Source: Sphingomonas sp. C3-2 (lineage in GTDB: Bacteria; Pseudomonadota; Alphaproteobacteria; Sphingomonadales; Sphingomonadaceae). Taken from it: a stretch of 64,000 bases of DNA. Shown one piece after another: positions 43,267 to 55,296 of this stretch (position 1 is its first letter; every line of letters begins with the position of its first letter). Location: contig NZ_CP130322.1 in NCBI RefSeq assembly GCF_033025475.1, forward strand, positions 1,488,001-1,552,000. The letters run 5' to 3'. The notes under the pieces were generated by a model. The model was given only the letters and a program-made list of their open reading frames with translations, was not told the origin of the DNA and ran no database searches. The position numbers and the translations under genes are program-made.

Positions 43267-44208
43267 ATGCAGCACTGGTCCGAAAACGATATTCCGGATC
43301 TCTCGGGCACGCGCGCGCTGGTTACCGGCGCGGCGAGCGGAATCGGCTATGAAGCCGCCCGCGCCCTCGCGCAGAACGGCGCGCACGTCATCCTGGTCGA
43401 TCGCAATGCCGAAGGCGGCCAGGCCGCGCGCGAGCGCATCCGCGGATTGAGCCCCAACGCCTCGGTCGAATTCCGGATGCTCGATCTCGGCCATCTCGAG
43501 TCGGTGCGCGATTTCGCAGGCACGCTTGCCGCCGAAGGCACGTCGCTCGATCTGCTGATCAACAATGCCGGCATCCAGCCGATCAGCGAGCGTCGCACCA
43601 GCGCCGACGGGTTCGAGCTCAGCTTCGCGATCGGCCATCTCGGCCATTTCGTGCTGACTGCGGGGCTCTTTCCGCTGCTGAGCCGCGCCGCCGCGCCGCG
43701 CGTCGTCACCGTCTCCAGCATGGTCCACGGCAAGGGCGCGCTCGATTGGGACGATCTCCAGCTCGAACGCGGCTATGCCGCGCAGCGCGCCTATAACCGC
43801 ACCAAGCTCGCCAACCTCCTCTTCGCGCGCGAATTCCAGCGGCGGCTCGGCGCCGCGCAGAGCAAGGTGCGCAGCATCGCGGTCCATCCCGGCGTCGCGC
43901 AGACCGCGATCGGCGCCAACCGCCGCCAGCTCGGCAAATTCGGCCCCGGCGATTATCTCGTCAGCACGATCCTCAGCTTCGTCATGCCCTGGCTCGGCCA
44001 GCCCGCCCAGGCCGGCGCGCTCCCCACGCTCTACGCCGCCACCGCGCCCGACGCGCAAGCCGGCGGCTTTTACGGCCCCGGCGGCTTTGGCGAGATGAAA
44101 GGCCCCCCGGCCCCCGCCACGGTCAAACCCGCCGCCCAAAACCCCAAAGACGCCGAACGGCTCTGGACGCTGACCGAAGAACTGACGGAGACGCGGTTCG
44201 CGGTGTAA
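43267..44208 (+). CDS. SDR-family oxidoreductase (retinol-dehydrogenase-like)
   Basis: A 313-aa extended-type short-chain dehydrogenase. The cofactor site is ALVTGAASGIGYEAA, then LLINNAGIQPIS, the catalytic Ser in VTVSSMVHGKG and YNRTKLANLL with Tyr and Lys. It should use NAD(P) to reduce or oxidise a lipid alcohol or ketone. The ATG at 43267 lies about nine bases after GGGGG; the ATG at 43258 would be too close to it. It stands alone. Confidence 0.9.
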   Translation: MQHWSENDIPDLSGTRALVTGAASGIGYEAARALAQNGAHVILVDRNAEGGQAARERIRGLSPNASVEFRMLDLGHLESVRDFAGTLAAEGTSLDLLINNAGIQPISERRTSADGFELSFAIGHLGHFVLTAGLFPLLSRAAAPRVVTVSSMVHGKGALDWDDLQLERGYAAQRAYNRTKLANLLFAREFQRRLGAAQSKVRSIAVHPGVAQTAIGANRRQLGKFGPGDYLVSTILSFVMPWLGQPAQAGALPTLYAATAPDAQAGGFYGPGGFGEMKGPPAPATVKPAAQNPKDAERLWTLTEELTETRFAV

Positions 44209-44223
44209 CGGGGCACGCGGCCA

Positions 44224-45000
44224 TCACCCGGCCACGGGCGCTTGGTTCCCCCCCTCGCCCAACCAGCGCCGGGCGCCTTCCTCGTCATCGGCGGCGAAGT
44301 GGCGGACATCGGGTTTGACCAGCGGCGCGGCGAGGCCGATCACCGAGGCGAGCCAGCCGGGGCCGCCCACCACCGCATAGCGCGACACCTTGCGCATCAG
44401 TTCGAACTTCATCTCGATATAGCGCCGGTCGACCATCACCGCCGGGTCGAACCCGTCATAGCGCGTGATCCGGCCGAGCAGCCGCACATCGCGGCGCTCG
44501 CCGATCGCGTCGCGCAGCTCGGTGAAGAAGTCGTCGAGCGCCGCGCGCGTCATCCGTCCGTCCAGCTCGAAGGCGATGAGGTCGGGCGATCCGGTCGACA
44601 GCAGCTTGAGCGGCGCGGGGCGGTTGAGCTCGCCCTCGCCCTTCGCCCAGGCGAGCGCCATCTCGCGCTGGTCGGGGGTGAACACCTCGTAATGGATGAA
44701 GGGCAGCACCGCGCTTTCGATCCGCGTCATCATGCGCAGCCAGCCCTGCTCGCTCACCACCGCCACGCGCCCGAACTGCTTGAGCCGCTTCAGATAATGG
44801 AGGCTATGCCCCAGATCGCTCTTCCACGCTTCACCGCTCAACCCCTGAAAATCCTCCACCTCGATGAACAGGTGGACGTCCTGCCCGCTGTCGAGCATCG
44901 CATCGAGTCGGCGCAGCGCCGCGTCGATATCGTCCTTCGACAGGCGGCCGGAAAAGCGGCCGGCAAAGACATTTTCGGGGGCGTCGATCTGGGTGAACAT
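44224..45000 (-). CDS. Tandem SpoIIAA-like (STAS-type) protein
   Basis: A 258-aa protein with two SpoIIAA-like domains in tandem (about residues 1-122 and 130-250). The first shows VFAGRFSGRLSKDDIDAALRRLD, VHLFIEVEDFQG and VAVVSEQGWLRMMTRIES. The second repeats the plan with IAFELDGRMTRAALDDFF, VRLLGRITRYDGFDP and YAVVGGPGWLASVIG. Single-domain members (DUF3478) are common; a duplicate in one chain is less so. The role is unknown. The ATG at 45000 has AGGAG eight bases upstream; the GTG at 45009 is too close to that site. Confidence 0.8.
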   Translation of the reverse strand: MFTQIDAPENVFAGRFSGRLSKDDIDAALRRLDAMLDSGQDVHLFIEVEDFQGLSGEAWKSDLGHSLHYLKRLKQFGRVAVVSEQGWLRMMTRIESAVLPFIHYEVFTPDQREMALAWAKGEGELNRPAPLKLLSTGSPDLIAFELDGRMTRAALDDFFTELRDAIGERRDVRLLGRITRYDGFDPAVMVDRRYIEMKFELMRKVSRYAVVGGPGWLASVIGLAAPLVKPDVRHFAADDEEGARRWLGEGGNQAPVAG

Positions 45001-45133
45001 CGCTTTCACTCCTTTGGCGGCGATGGTGCCTCAACGCATGGCGCGCGCAAATAGGGGAAAGCCCTGTGCGAAAATCGGCGCGGACAGGGGGTTTGGACGG
45101 CGTGCGAGTCATCGCAGCTTATGATTTGATTTC

Positions 45134-45170
45134 CAATATTTTGGATATTGTCCACGTCGCGGGGCGCGAC
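45134..45170. promoter_or_regulatory. Two adjacent inverted repeats upstream of the outer-membrane barrel gene
   Basis: CAATAT-N5-ATATTG (45134-45150) and GTCGCG-GGG-CGCGAC (45156-45170) are both perfect. A TATAAT -10 element follows at 45181-45186. This AT-rich part of the 334-bp gap probably holds the promoter and operator of the barrel gene at 45335; nothing else is seen in the gap. Confidence 0.5.
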
Positions 45171-45334
45171 GCACAAAGCGTATAATTTACCGAGAATATG
45201 ACAGTTTTGTGATTGCAAATTTTGCATCAGACGCGCGGACAAGTCACCTTTATGACGTGTTGAACCAAATCTTTTGCACGCCTAAATCGCCAGCATCCCG
45301 GTTCAGGGAAGCATAAAGAAAACGAGGAACCACC

Positions 45335-45892
45335 ATGTATCGTAAGGTAATTCTTGCGGCCTCTGCGCTCGCCTTCGCCACGTCGGCTCACGCGGCCACC
45401 GAAACCGGCCCCTATGTCGGCGCCGCCGTCACGGTCGACTCGGTCAACATCGACCAGCCCGGCATCGACAGCGTCGGCTCCACCGGCGTCGGCGCCTCGG
45501 CCTTTGCCGGCTACAACGTCGCGCTCGGCAATGGCCTGTTCGTCGCCCCCGAAGCGAATATCGACCTCAACACCGCCGATGCGCACCTGACCAACGGCGT
45601 CGACACGCTGCGCTACCGCGCACGCTGGGGCTGGGGCGTCGGCGCCCGCGCGGGTTACGACATCTCGGACAGCACCGCCGCCTATGTCCGCGCCGGCTAT
45701 GCCCGTGAGCAGATCCGCACCACCGTCACCGGCCTTTCGGACAAGACCTGGCTCGACGGCGTGCGCGTCGGCGGCGGCCTTGAAACCAAGGTTGCCCCGC
45801 ATGTGAAGGTTCGCGCCGAATATAACTATGTCAATTACGACAAGGGCGTGAGCAACACCCAGGGCCTGCTGGGTCTCGTCTACGGCTTCTAA
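45335..45892 (+). CDS. Outer-membrane beta-barrel protein (OmpA/Omp25-like porin family)
   Basis: A 185-aa protein with a signal peptide (cut after AHA, residue 20). Amphipathic strands follow, such as GPYVGAAVTVDSVNI, GVGASAFAGYNVALGN and RVRAEYNYVNYDKGV-like turns, and the chain ends in Phe (LLGLVYGF), the outer-membrane assembly signal. It is a small eight-stranded barrel, probably structural or adhesive. The start has GAGGA upstream. A strong terminator follows. Confidence 0.88.
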   Translation: MYRKVILAASALAFATSAHAATETGPYVGAAVTVDSVNIDQPGIDSVGSTGVGASAFAGYNVALGNGLFVAPEANIDLNTADAHLTNGVDTLRYRARWGWGVGARAGYDISDSTAAYVRAGYAREQIRTTVTGLSDKTWLDGVRVGGGLETKVAPHVKVRAEYNYVNYDKGVSNTQGLLGLVYGF

Positions 45893-45949
45893 AAGCCTTG
45901 GGCGCGGCGCCCCCGCTTCCCCCCTCTTAGCGGAGCGTGGCGCCCGACG

Positions 45950-45990
45950 GACGGGCCGGAACGTAAATGTTCCGGCCCGTCTTCGTTTCC
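45950..45990 (+). terminator. Intrinsic terminator after the outer-membrane barrel gene
   Basis: A perfect 13-bp stem GACGGGCCGGAAC/GTTCCGGCCCGTC (45950-45962 and 45969-45981) with a six-base loop and a T-rich tail. Confidence 0.92.
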
Positions 45991-45997
45991 GGCCCGC

Positions 45998-47698
45998 TCA
46001 GGCGGCGATCCGCAGCGCGCCATCCGCGCTCACGCCGCGGTCGCGCCCGGCCAGCTTGGCGTCGTACAGCAATTTGTCGGCCAGCTCGAACGCGCGATCA
46101 AAATCGACCGGCGCGGCCGCGCCCGCGACCAGATCGACCACCCCCAGGCTTGCGGTAACCCGCCGCGTGATGATCGGCACCCGGCGCGCGACAACCGTTT
46201 CGATCGCCCGCCGCCGGCGTTCGGCCTGCGCATGCGCATCCTTCCCCCGCACCAGCAGGACGAATTCCTCGCCACCCATGCGAAAGGCCTGCACATCATG
46301 GCTCGGCTGCAGCGCCTCGGCGGTCGCCTTCAGCACCATATCGCCCACGCCGTGGCCATAATCGTCGTTGATCGCCTTGAAATGATCGAGGTCGAGCATC
46401 GCCATGCTGGTAAAGCCGCTCGCGTAGAGTTCCTGGAAATGCGTCTCGATCGCGCGCCGGTTGAGCAGACCGGTCAGCGCATCGCGCTCGGCCAGCCGCT
46501 CGAGCAAGGCCGCCTCGGTCCGCGCACGGTCGCGCTGGTCCTTCAGCGCCATGAAGCGATCCGCCACGCCCATCGCGGTCGACAGCACCTCGAACACGCA
46601 GCCGAAATAGAAAAGCATCATCGCATCATGATTGTCGAGCGTGGGCACCAGCCCGGTGATCAGCCGCGTCAGCCCGACCAGCACCATCGGCGCCCAGCCC
46701 ACCGCCTGGAACTTCGCCGCACGGCTCCCGCGCAGCAGCGCATCGATCATCGCGCAGACGAAGATCAGCAAGATGGGCGCGAACGCCGCGGTATAGAGCG
46801 TCGATTGCACCGGGCGCGCGACGAACGGAAAGGCGGCGTGGAAGCCACTCAGCGCCGCCGCGCTGAGCGCGCACCACGGCAAGGCGCGCCGCAGCCAGGG
46901 GTGCATCCGCCCCGGCTCGATGAAACCATAGGTGAACATCGCCCCCGCCGCGACCGAAAGCCCGAAGATCAGCGTCGCCATCCAGCTCAGCGTCATCACC
47001 GGCACATCGACAAGCGCCGCCGCCAGCCCCGAGGAAACGACCACCGTCGCCAGCAGCGTAACCGCCAGCGCCGAATGCCACAGCACGAACGGCTCGCGCA
47101 GAACCCGGTAAAAGGCCGCGTTGAACATCAGCGGCATCGCGAGCATCCCGCACAGTGCCGCGAGGAGCAGCAGCTTGCGCAGATGATCCGCGCCGTCCGC
47201 CGGATCGGCGGGGGCGAGATAGGCCCGCTCCAGCGTCATGCGGTGGCTCGGCCGGTCGAACGCGACGATCAGCTGCCGCGTTTCGACGGATATCTCGGGC
47301 AGCACGATGCGGAACTGGCCATCGGCCTTCGAATTCTGCCAGGCGCCGGGCTCAATCGCCGTCTCGCGCATCCCCCCATCGGCGTCCAGCATCAGGACAT
47401 GCACCCGCTCCAGCGCGGCGCGCCGCGTCAACAGATAGCGCGGTGGCACACCCCCGGCCGCAAGCTCGAAACGCAGGAGAACCCGTTCGTCCTCAATCGA
47501 AAAAGCCCGCCCGTCGCAGTGCCAGCGCACGGCCGACCCTGCCACCGCACCGAGGCTTTCGGCCAACGCCCCCGAGGCCCAGCAACCGCTGCGCGTCTCC
47601 AACACCGCCCCCCGCGCGGACGCCGGCGTCACCCCCGCCAACGCCAGAAAGGTTAGCAGGAAAACAGTCACCAGAAGATGGCGGACACGCTCGCACAT
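45998..47698 (-). CDS. Membrane diguanylate cyclase (GGDEF) with periplasmic sensor
   Basis: A 566-aa protein. A signal peptide (1-28) leads into a periplasmic 7TMR-DISM-like sensor region (about 30-160), followed by seven membrane helices (about 170-385) and a short coiled-coil. The GGDEF domain (about 400-560) has DALTGLLNRRAIE, LDLDHFKAINDDYGHGVGD and the active-site MGGEEFVLL, so it should make cyclic di-GMP. No RxxD inhibitory site was checked with certainty. It stands alone between converging and divergent genes. Confidence 0.92.
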   Translation of the reverse strand: MCERVRHLLVTVFLLTFLALAGVTPASARGAVLETRSGCWASGALAESLGAVAGSAVRWHCDGRAFSIEDERVLLRFELAAGGVPPRYLLTRRAALERVHVLMLDADGGMRETAIEPGAWQNSKADGQFRIVLPEISVETRQLIVAFDRPSHRMTLERAYLAPADPADGADHLRKLLLLAALCGMLAMPLMFNAAFYRVLREPFVLWHSALAVTLLATVVVSSGLAAALVDVPVMTLSWMATLIFGLSVAAGAMFTYGFIEPGRMHPWLRRALPWCALSAAALSGFHAAFPFVARPVQSTLYTAAFAPILLIFVCAMIDALLRGSRAAKFQAVGWAPMVLVGLTRLITGLVPTLDNHDAMMLFYFGCVFEVLSTAMGVADRFMALKDQRDRARTEAALLERLAERDALTGLLNRRAIETHFQELYASGFTSMAMLDLDHFKAINDDYGHGVGDMVLKATAEALQPSHDVQAFRMGGEEFVLLVRGKDAHAQAERRRRAIETVVARRVPIITRRVTASLGVVDLVAGAAAPVDFDRAFELADKLLYDAKLAGRDRGVSADGALRIAA

Positions 47699-47765
47699 GC
47701 CCCGCCCCTATCAAAAAATGCTTAGGGGCGGGTTAAGTTTGTTAATTTTTCAGAGTTGCTGCGCC

Positions 47766-49664
47766 TCAGCCGATGCCGCCGCGCTCACAGAATTCGGCCC
47801 GATGCCAAGCAAGATAAGGCGCATGTGACGTGCACACCCCGATACGACGATCCGGATCACAGCCAAGGGCAAGCAAATCGTCCTTACTAATGTCAGGGCC
47901 CAATAGCATGTCACCCGCGTCGCTGAATGAAATAAGGAAGCGGTCGAACAGCGCGTCAACATTGGCGACGAGCAGCAGCCCATTGAAACGGTCGAGCCGC
48001 TCAACATTGGAGGCCACGCGCCAGGGTTTGATATGCGATGCGCGCAGCGCCGGGCGAATTGCACAGTCTGTAACGCAGCATCGCGCATTCCACTGATCAA
48101 AAAGGGCCTCGCGGAAGGCCCCCTGGCCGACGCGAGCCTGAATGAGCTGATCCTTTTGGGTCACGGTGAGTACGGGGTCATCCATCACCCGCTGCTGGAC
48201 GAGAAGGTCGAGCCGGTTACGGATTTCAGCGGTCAGCCAGTATTTGCGGGCGACGCCGAACGCCCCAGTCGATAGCGGCGTGAAGCCCAACCGAAGGCAG
48301 AAGCGGCGATATTCGTCCTCGAGCACCGGTTCGAGCACTGGAGGATGACCAATGATCGCGTTGATCGCACGATTGGTTAATCGCCCATCGCGTGCCTCAT
48401 TGGCAGCGTGCTTTCCAAAACTGTTGTCGGCATAGCCGATGAAGCGTGACGGGGCGAATGCGATGCCATCCGCTGTCGTATAAGGAAGAAAACAGGTGCC
48501 GCGCCTGAGGAGGCCGAGGTACGCCATGTAGTCATCGGTCTGATGCTCGACACGCACAGCCTCCAGCATTGTCACGTTGGCGCACAATTGTTCGAAACGG
48601 GAGACCAATTTGATCTTCGCATCGTTCGCTACAGCATCAACCTCGGCGCGCGCAGCATTGCAGAGCTCAACGAAACGTGCAGTGGTGCGGCGAATACGTT
48701 CGGGCGGATCGTCAAGGCTCGCAACTAAGAACCATGTTCGAGCTGCGGCTCGGCCCGTCGCCACCAATGGCACGGCTTCAAGTCCGGTCAACTCGGCGAA
48801 CTGCTGTTCACGGACATCCGGCGCAGAGCGACGGCCGCGTAGCCAGCCTTGACGCAACAGATGCAACCCGCCGTTTGCATCGCGTGCGATACCAGACAAA
48901 CGGTTATAATCACCGGCGATCGGTGGTGCGTTGATCTCAACCGCCCACTCGTCACCAGTCGGATCGAGACCAAGCTTTACATCGCAACCAGTCGCGCGGT
49001 GGCGCGCCTGCAGCCAGACCGAGTGGTTGGAGATTCTCCGAATTGCACCATCTATGGGATCGGTGCCGAGCGCCTCATGCCAGCGCTGGAACGCACGACG
49101 AGAAATTTCAGGATCGGTGATAAGACTCATCTGCGGTTTGATTAGCCCCAGCGTTTGCGCAAGCGCATCATACCCCGGTTCGAACGCGCCGATCTGCTCG
49201 CACGACCAGTCGACCAACCCCTCGAAAGACATGGCAAGCCCAATCTTGGCTGGGATGAGGGCGGCGAAGGGCGAGAGATGATTGTCGTGGTGGCGTAACT
49301 CATCGTAGACACGACGCGTCGCGGTTCCGTTGATCTGGACGGTATCGAGTTTGACGCAGAACTCACCGGACTCGCCTATCCCAACTGTATAGGCCAACTC
49401 CTTGGGCGCGTCAGGTCGCGGATAGATGCGCGCCCAAGTATAGGGCTTGAAGCGCTGCGCCATATCAGTTGGGCGCGAGAGCTTGCGAACGAATCCTTCC
49501 GGAAAGAGCCGAGCCTGCACCGCGCGCGCCCAGTCCGCCGTCGCCTCATAGCTTTCGACCAACATATTGTAGGCAGCGTCCTGTTCCTGATCGCCCCTCT
49601 TACGCTCCAACCGGCTCAGTTTCGCTAGCAGTTCGAAATGCTCAGCGCGGATCCCATGATCCAT
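47766..49664 (-). CDS. Large HNH endonuclease of unknown system
   Basis: A 632-aa protein. The C-terminus is an HNH_2-type nuclease domain (about 511-580) with QGAFREALFDQW, C529/C530 and C534, the catalytic SHIKPW (His544), and FNGLLLVANVDALFDR. Upstream is a long region with no family I can name. It includes KPYTWARIYPRPDAPKELAYTVGI near residue 75, a middle part with SPFAALIPAKIGLAMSFEG, and PSRFIGYADNSFGKH before the nuclease. The plan, target-recognition-like N-terminus plus HNH, resembles modification-dependent restriction enzymes. Base composition is lower in GC than its neighbours. It has no partner gene; the start has GGGAG upstream. Confidence 0.75.
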   Translation of the reverse strand: MDHGIRAEHFELLAKLSRLERKRGDQEQDAAYNMLVESYEATADWARAVQARLFPEGFVRKLSRPTDMAQRFKPYTWARIYPRPDAPKELAYTVGIGESGEFCVKLDTVQINGTATRRVYDELRHHDNHLSPFAALIPAKIGLAMSFEGLVDWSCEQIGAFEPGYDALAQTLGLIKPQMSLITDPEISRRAFQRWHEALGTDPIDGAIRRISNHSVWLQARHRATGCDVKLGLDPTGDEWAVEINAPPIAGDYNRLSGIARDANGGLHLLRQGWLRGRRSAPDVREQQFAELTGLEAVPLVATGRAAARTWFLVASLDDPPERIRRTTARFVELCNAARAEVDAVANDAKIKLVSRFEQLCANVTMLEAVRVEHQTDDYMAYLGLLRRGTCFLPYTTADGIAFAPSRFIGYADNSFGKHAANEARDGRLTNRAINAIIGHPPVLEPVLEDEYRRFCLRLGFTPLSTGAFGVARKYWLTAEIRNRLDLLVQQRVMDDPVLTVTQKDQLIQARVGQGAFREALFDQWNARCCVTDCAIRPALRASHIKPWRVASNVERLDRFNGLLLVANVDALFDRFLISFSDAGDMLLGPDISKDDLLALGCDPDRRIGVCTSHAPYLAWHRAEFCERGGIG

Positions 49665-49848
49665 TCAACATCTCCCGCACTTGATATGTGACCGCTTTAT
49701 GCACTGGAGCGGCAAGGCGTGGCCCACTCAAACCATTAATCGCCGTGATATGAACGATGTCATTTTCGGAGCGCATGAAGGAGCCACACAACTGGAATGA
49801 AGGTAATGCCGACGGCAACCATCGCCACAGTAATGATTCAGCACCCCC

Positions 49849-50274
49849 TCAAACGCTCATGAAATCGGGATAGCGCCCCAGCAATTCGCCGAATTCATTG
49901 TCCGAGACATTGAACTCGAAATATTGCGCGTCGGGCGTCTGGCGCAGGCCGTAGACATTGTCCCACGACCAGCCCGGCGCGCCGTTTTGGGGGTGGATTT
50001 CCCAGCGTATATGGCAGAGCGCGGAACCGCCCGAGACGGGTTCCACGCGGTGCTCCGCCATGCGGATATCGACGCCGAGCCCGCTGCGTTCGAACCGGTC
50101 GAGATGCGCCTGCACCGCGGCATCGGCATCGGCGCGGTCTTCCATGCGCGAGACATGGCCGAGCGTGAACGACACATAGGGAAAGCCGTAATGGTCGACG
50201 AGCCGCCCCGCGCCGCCCGTTGCCATCGCCTCGCCATAAGACCGGCAGAAAGCCGCCGCGCGTTCAAGATCCAT
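49849..50274 (-). CDS. NTF2-like / SnoaL-type protein
   Basis: A 141-aa small protein with [20 protein letters not shown], a central [28 protein letters not shown] and a final [22 protein letters not shown]. It looks like an NTF2-fold protein without obvious catalytic residues. The ATG at 50274 has GGGGAGAGG upstream; an ATG one codon earlier is possible. Longer readings are artefacts of GC-rich sequence. It is divergent from uvrA. Confidence 0.65.
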   Translation of the reverse strand: MDLERAAAFCRSYGEAMATGGAGRLVDHYGFPYVSFTLGHVSRMEDRADADAAVQAHLDRFERSGLGVDIRMAEHRVEPVSGGSALCHIRWEIHPQNGAPGWSWDNVYGLRQTPDAQYFEFNVSDNEFGELLGRYPDFMSV

Positions 50275-50500
50275 CATCCTCTCCCCTATTTCTCTGCTTT
50301 GCGCGCGATCAGACCGGCGGCCCGGGGCAAAGGCAAGCGCGCAGACTGTCGCGGAGCGCTCATGCCGCGCGCCCGCCCCAGGCGCGCCCTGCCCCCGCCC
50401 CCTGCCCCGCCCGCTGCCCTTCCCCCCTTGCCCCGCCGCCGCCCGCGCCCCATCTGCCATTTTTGCGGAACGAAGCGCCGCGCGCGGCCTTGCGCGGCGG

Positions 50501-50515
50501 GAACAAATCTGGAAC
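50501..50515 (+). promoter_or_regulatory. LexA (SOS) box, alphaproteobacterial type
   Basis: GAAC-AAATCTG-GAAC, the direct-repeat LexA site GAACN7GAAC known from alphaproteobacteria, 11 bp before the uvrA start. LexA binding there should block uvrA until DNA damage. Confidence 0.85.
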
Positions 50516-50525
50516 ACACACGCCC

Positions 50526-53444
<2,919 letters not shown>

Positions 53445-53514
53445 TTCCGATTTTCGCAGTTACGACGTTGTATCCACCCGCCCGGGAAATTACGGCGTCG
53501 TTGCTGAGACTCAG

Positions 53515-54123
53515 CTAATCACAAAGCCCTATTTCGCGGCATAGCTTGCGACAAACCTCGTCAATCACCCGCGTCATACCGAGGACCGCATCAACCGCGC
53601 GCTGCAACCTGCCTACAAGCCTTTCGCCAAAGAGTTCATAAAGAAAGGCCGCGATGCCTTCGGTGGCCAGCGCGGCAATCAGTTGATCCGCCGCGGCGCT
53701 GATCACCTCGCCCGGCGTCGGGATGCCGATTGCGGCAAGCGCGGCGCGAAACGCCGCCTTGAGCGATTTTCGGCAGACGGTACACGAAAGGTCGGCCGTC
53801 GCCTCGTCATAGTGACGGCGCGCCCAACCGACGAACACGCGAAAGCGTTCCCCCGCCCGCCCGAACAGACCGATGCGCAGCGTCTCGACGCCCTCGTTTA
53901 TGGGCCCGGCAAAGACTGCAACATCGGACAGTACGTCCGCCAGGTCAGGGGAGTTGATACCCTCGTTGATCGCTTCGAACGGCGCGCCGTCCTGCGCCTC
54001 TAGCCGCTCAATCAGGACAAGAGCATGGCCAAAATTGCCGTCTGCGGGCGGAGGTAGCGCGATGCGGATACTGGCCTCGCCTTGCGCATCCAGACGAAGT
54101 TCAAACTCGTTGATGAAGTGCAT
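53515..54123 (-). CDS. Hypothetical protein coupled to a lipoprotein gene
   Basis: A 202-aa soluble protein. The N-terminus is a beta part (FELRLDAQGEASIRIALPPP) followed by helices with a CTVCRKSLK pair and a long amphipathic C-terminal region (QLIAALATEGIAAFLYELFG, then VDAVLGMTRVIDEVCRKLCREIG). Four cysteines are spread over the second half. I do not recognise the family. The start at 54123 is 43 bp after the stop of the lipoprotein gene, so the two probably share a transcript. Confidence 0.55.
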   Translation of the reverse strand: MHFINEFELRLDAQGEASIRIALPPPADGNFGHALVLIERLEAQDGAPFEAINEGINSPDLADVLSDVAVFAGPINEGVETLRIGLFGRAGERFRVFVGWARRHYDEATADLSCTVCRKSLKAAFRAALAAIGIPTPGEVISAAADQLIAALATEGIAAFLYELFGERLVGRLQRAVDAVLGMTRVIDEVCRKLCREIGLCD

Positions 54124-54166
54124 CACCGCCTGCCCCCTCTGCACCAAGTTTCGCCGACATCGCCCG

Positions 54167-54979
54167 CTACAGCCCCAGCCCCTGCTTGTTGACGGCATCG
54201 CGCGCGGCTTCGACCGCTGCGCCCTGTTGCGCCTGTGCGGCCTGCGTCATCTCGGCCACCGCCGCCTGGCTCGTGATCGCGACGTTGAAGTTCGATGCCA
54301 ACGCGGGGTTCTGGTTGTTCGCGCCGATCTCGTAGGACACGACGTTCAGGCACGGCATCACCCGGTCGGTCGTGATATTGTGGCTCGCGCATTGCCCGTA
54401 GCTTGAATTGTCCTGCGTTATCCGCTGCCCGTCGCGCGAGCGCACGATCCGGCCCCAGCGGCCGCCCGCCTGCGTATCGAACCCACCATATTTGGCGGCC
54501 AGTTCCTTTTCGATGCTGTCCACCGGCAATTCCTTGCCCGCGGTATATTCGGTGCGGCGATCAACATGGACCACCCGTTCCTGCCCCGCCGGCCCGACCA
54601 GCCAGACATTGACCTTCTCCAGCCCGGTATCGGCATAAACGTCGACGCGCGGCATGGATCCGCCCCCGGGCAAGCTGACCGTGCTGTTTCGGCTGTTGAT
54701 CGCAAAGCTGGCATTCTTGCACTGGAGCACATTGCGCACTTGCTCGGCCGTCATGCCCTGGCGAATCCCCATGATGTCGTCCGCGGGCTGCCCTTCGGGC
54801 GCGGTCTGCCCCTTCACCGTATCGCAATCGACCTTCGGCGCCGCGACAGCGGGGGCCGCCGCGACATCGACCACCTCGGCCGGAACGCCGCCATTTGCGG
54901 CCTCGGTTGCATTGTCGCCGCCACCGCCACAGCCTGAAAGGACAAGCAATCCACCCCAGAGGATCATCTCGCTGCGCAT
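54167..54979 (-). CDS. Hypothetical lipoprotein
   Basis: A 270-aa protein with lipobox LSGC (Cys17) and a Gly/Asp linker. It contains a segment IMGIRQGMTAEQVRNVLQCKN, which is a SmpA/BamE-like helix motif, and a C-terminal Ala/Gln-rich helix. It should be anchored in a membrane of the cell envelope; the role is unknown. The ATG at 54979 has AAAGGAG six bases upstream. It is the first gene of a pair with the 202-aa hypothetical protein. Confidence 0.72.
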   Translation of the reverse strand: MRSEMILWGGLLVLSGCGGGGDNATEAANGGVPAEVVDVAAAPAVAAPKVDCDTVKGQTAPEGQPADDIMGIRQGMTAEQVRNVLQCKNASFAINSRNSTVSLPGGGSMPRVDVYADTGLEKVNVWLVGPAGQERVVHVDRRTEYTAGKELPVDSIEKELAAKYGGFDTQAGGRWGRIVRSRDGQRITQDNSSYGQCASHNITTDRVMPCLNVVSYEIGANNQNPALASNFNVAITSQAAVAEMTQAAQAQQGAAVEAARDAVNKQGLGL

Positions 54980-55296
54980 GTCTCACTCCTTTCGGATCAG
55001 GGATACGCAAGCCACTTGCCGAGACGCCACGCCGCCATCGGCGCCCATGCGCTGCCCGGATATGGCACCGCACCGGGGCCCGCACGTCCGGCTGCGCGGC
55101 GAAGGACGCCGGGCCAGCGTGGCGTGGGTCGTTGCCCCATGGCAACAAGGTGCCGTGAACGTGCGGACGATGCAATGCCCGCGCCCTGTGGGAAAATAGC
55201 CATTACGCCCCGATCGGGCATGATGAACCCGGACCCAGGATCGCCCGCCACCGCGACGGGGATCGACAACGGGGGTCGGGAGACGGCCATTCCCGG
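54980..55296. other. Non-coding stretch without recognisable elements
   Basis: About 317 bp between the lipoprotein gene and an acidic small protein. The open frames here (for example 54997-55290 minus) lack a ribosome site and a familiar pattern. No hairpin, repeat or tRNA was seen. Confidence 0.5.

Noticed and set aside
43054-44139. N-terminal extension of the minus-strand frame starting at 44139.
   Set aside because: It is antisense to the SDR gene; the composition changes at 43053, where a plausible ATG begins the real protein.
54997-55290. A 97-aa minus-strand frame in the gap before the lipoprotein gene.
   Set aside because: No ribosome site, no motif, and Pro/Gly/Arg-rich composition.
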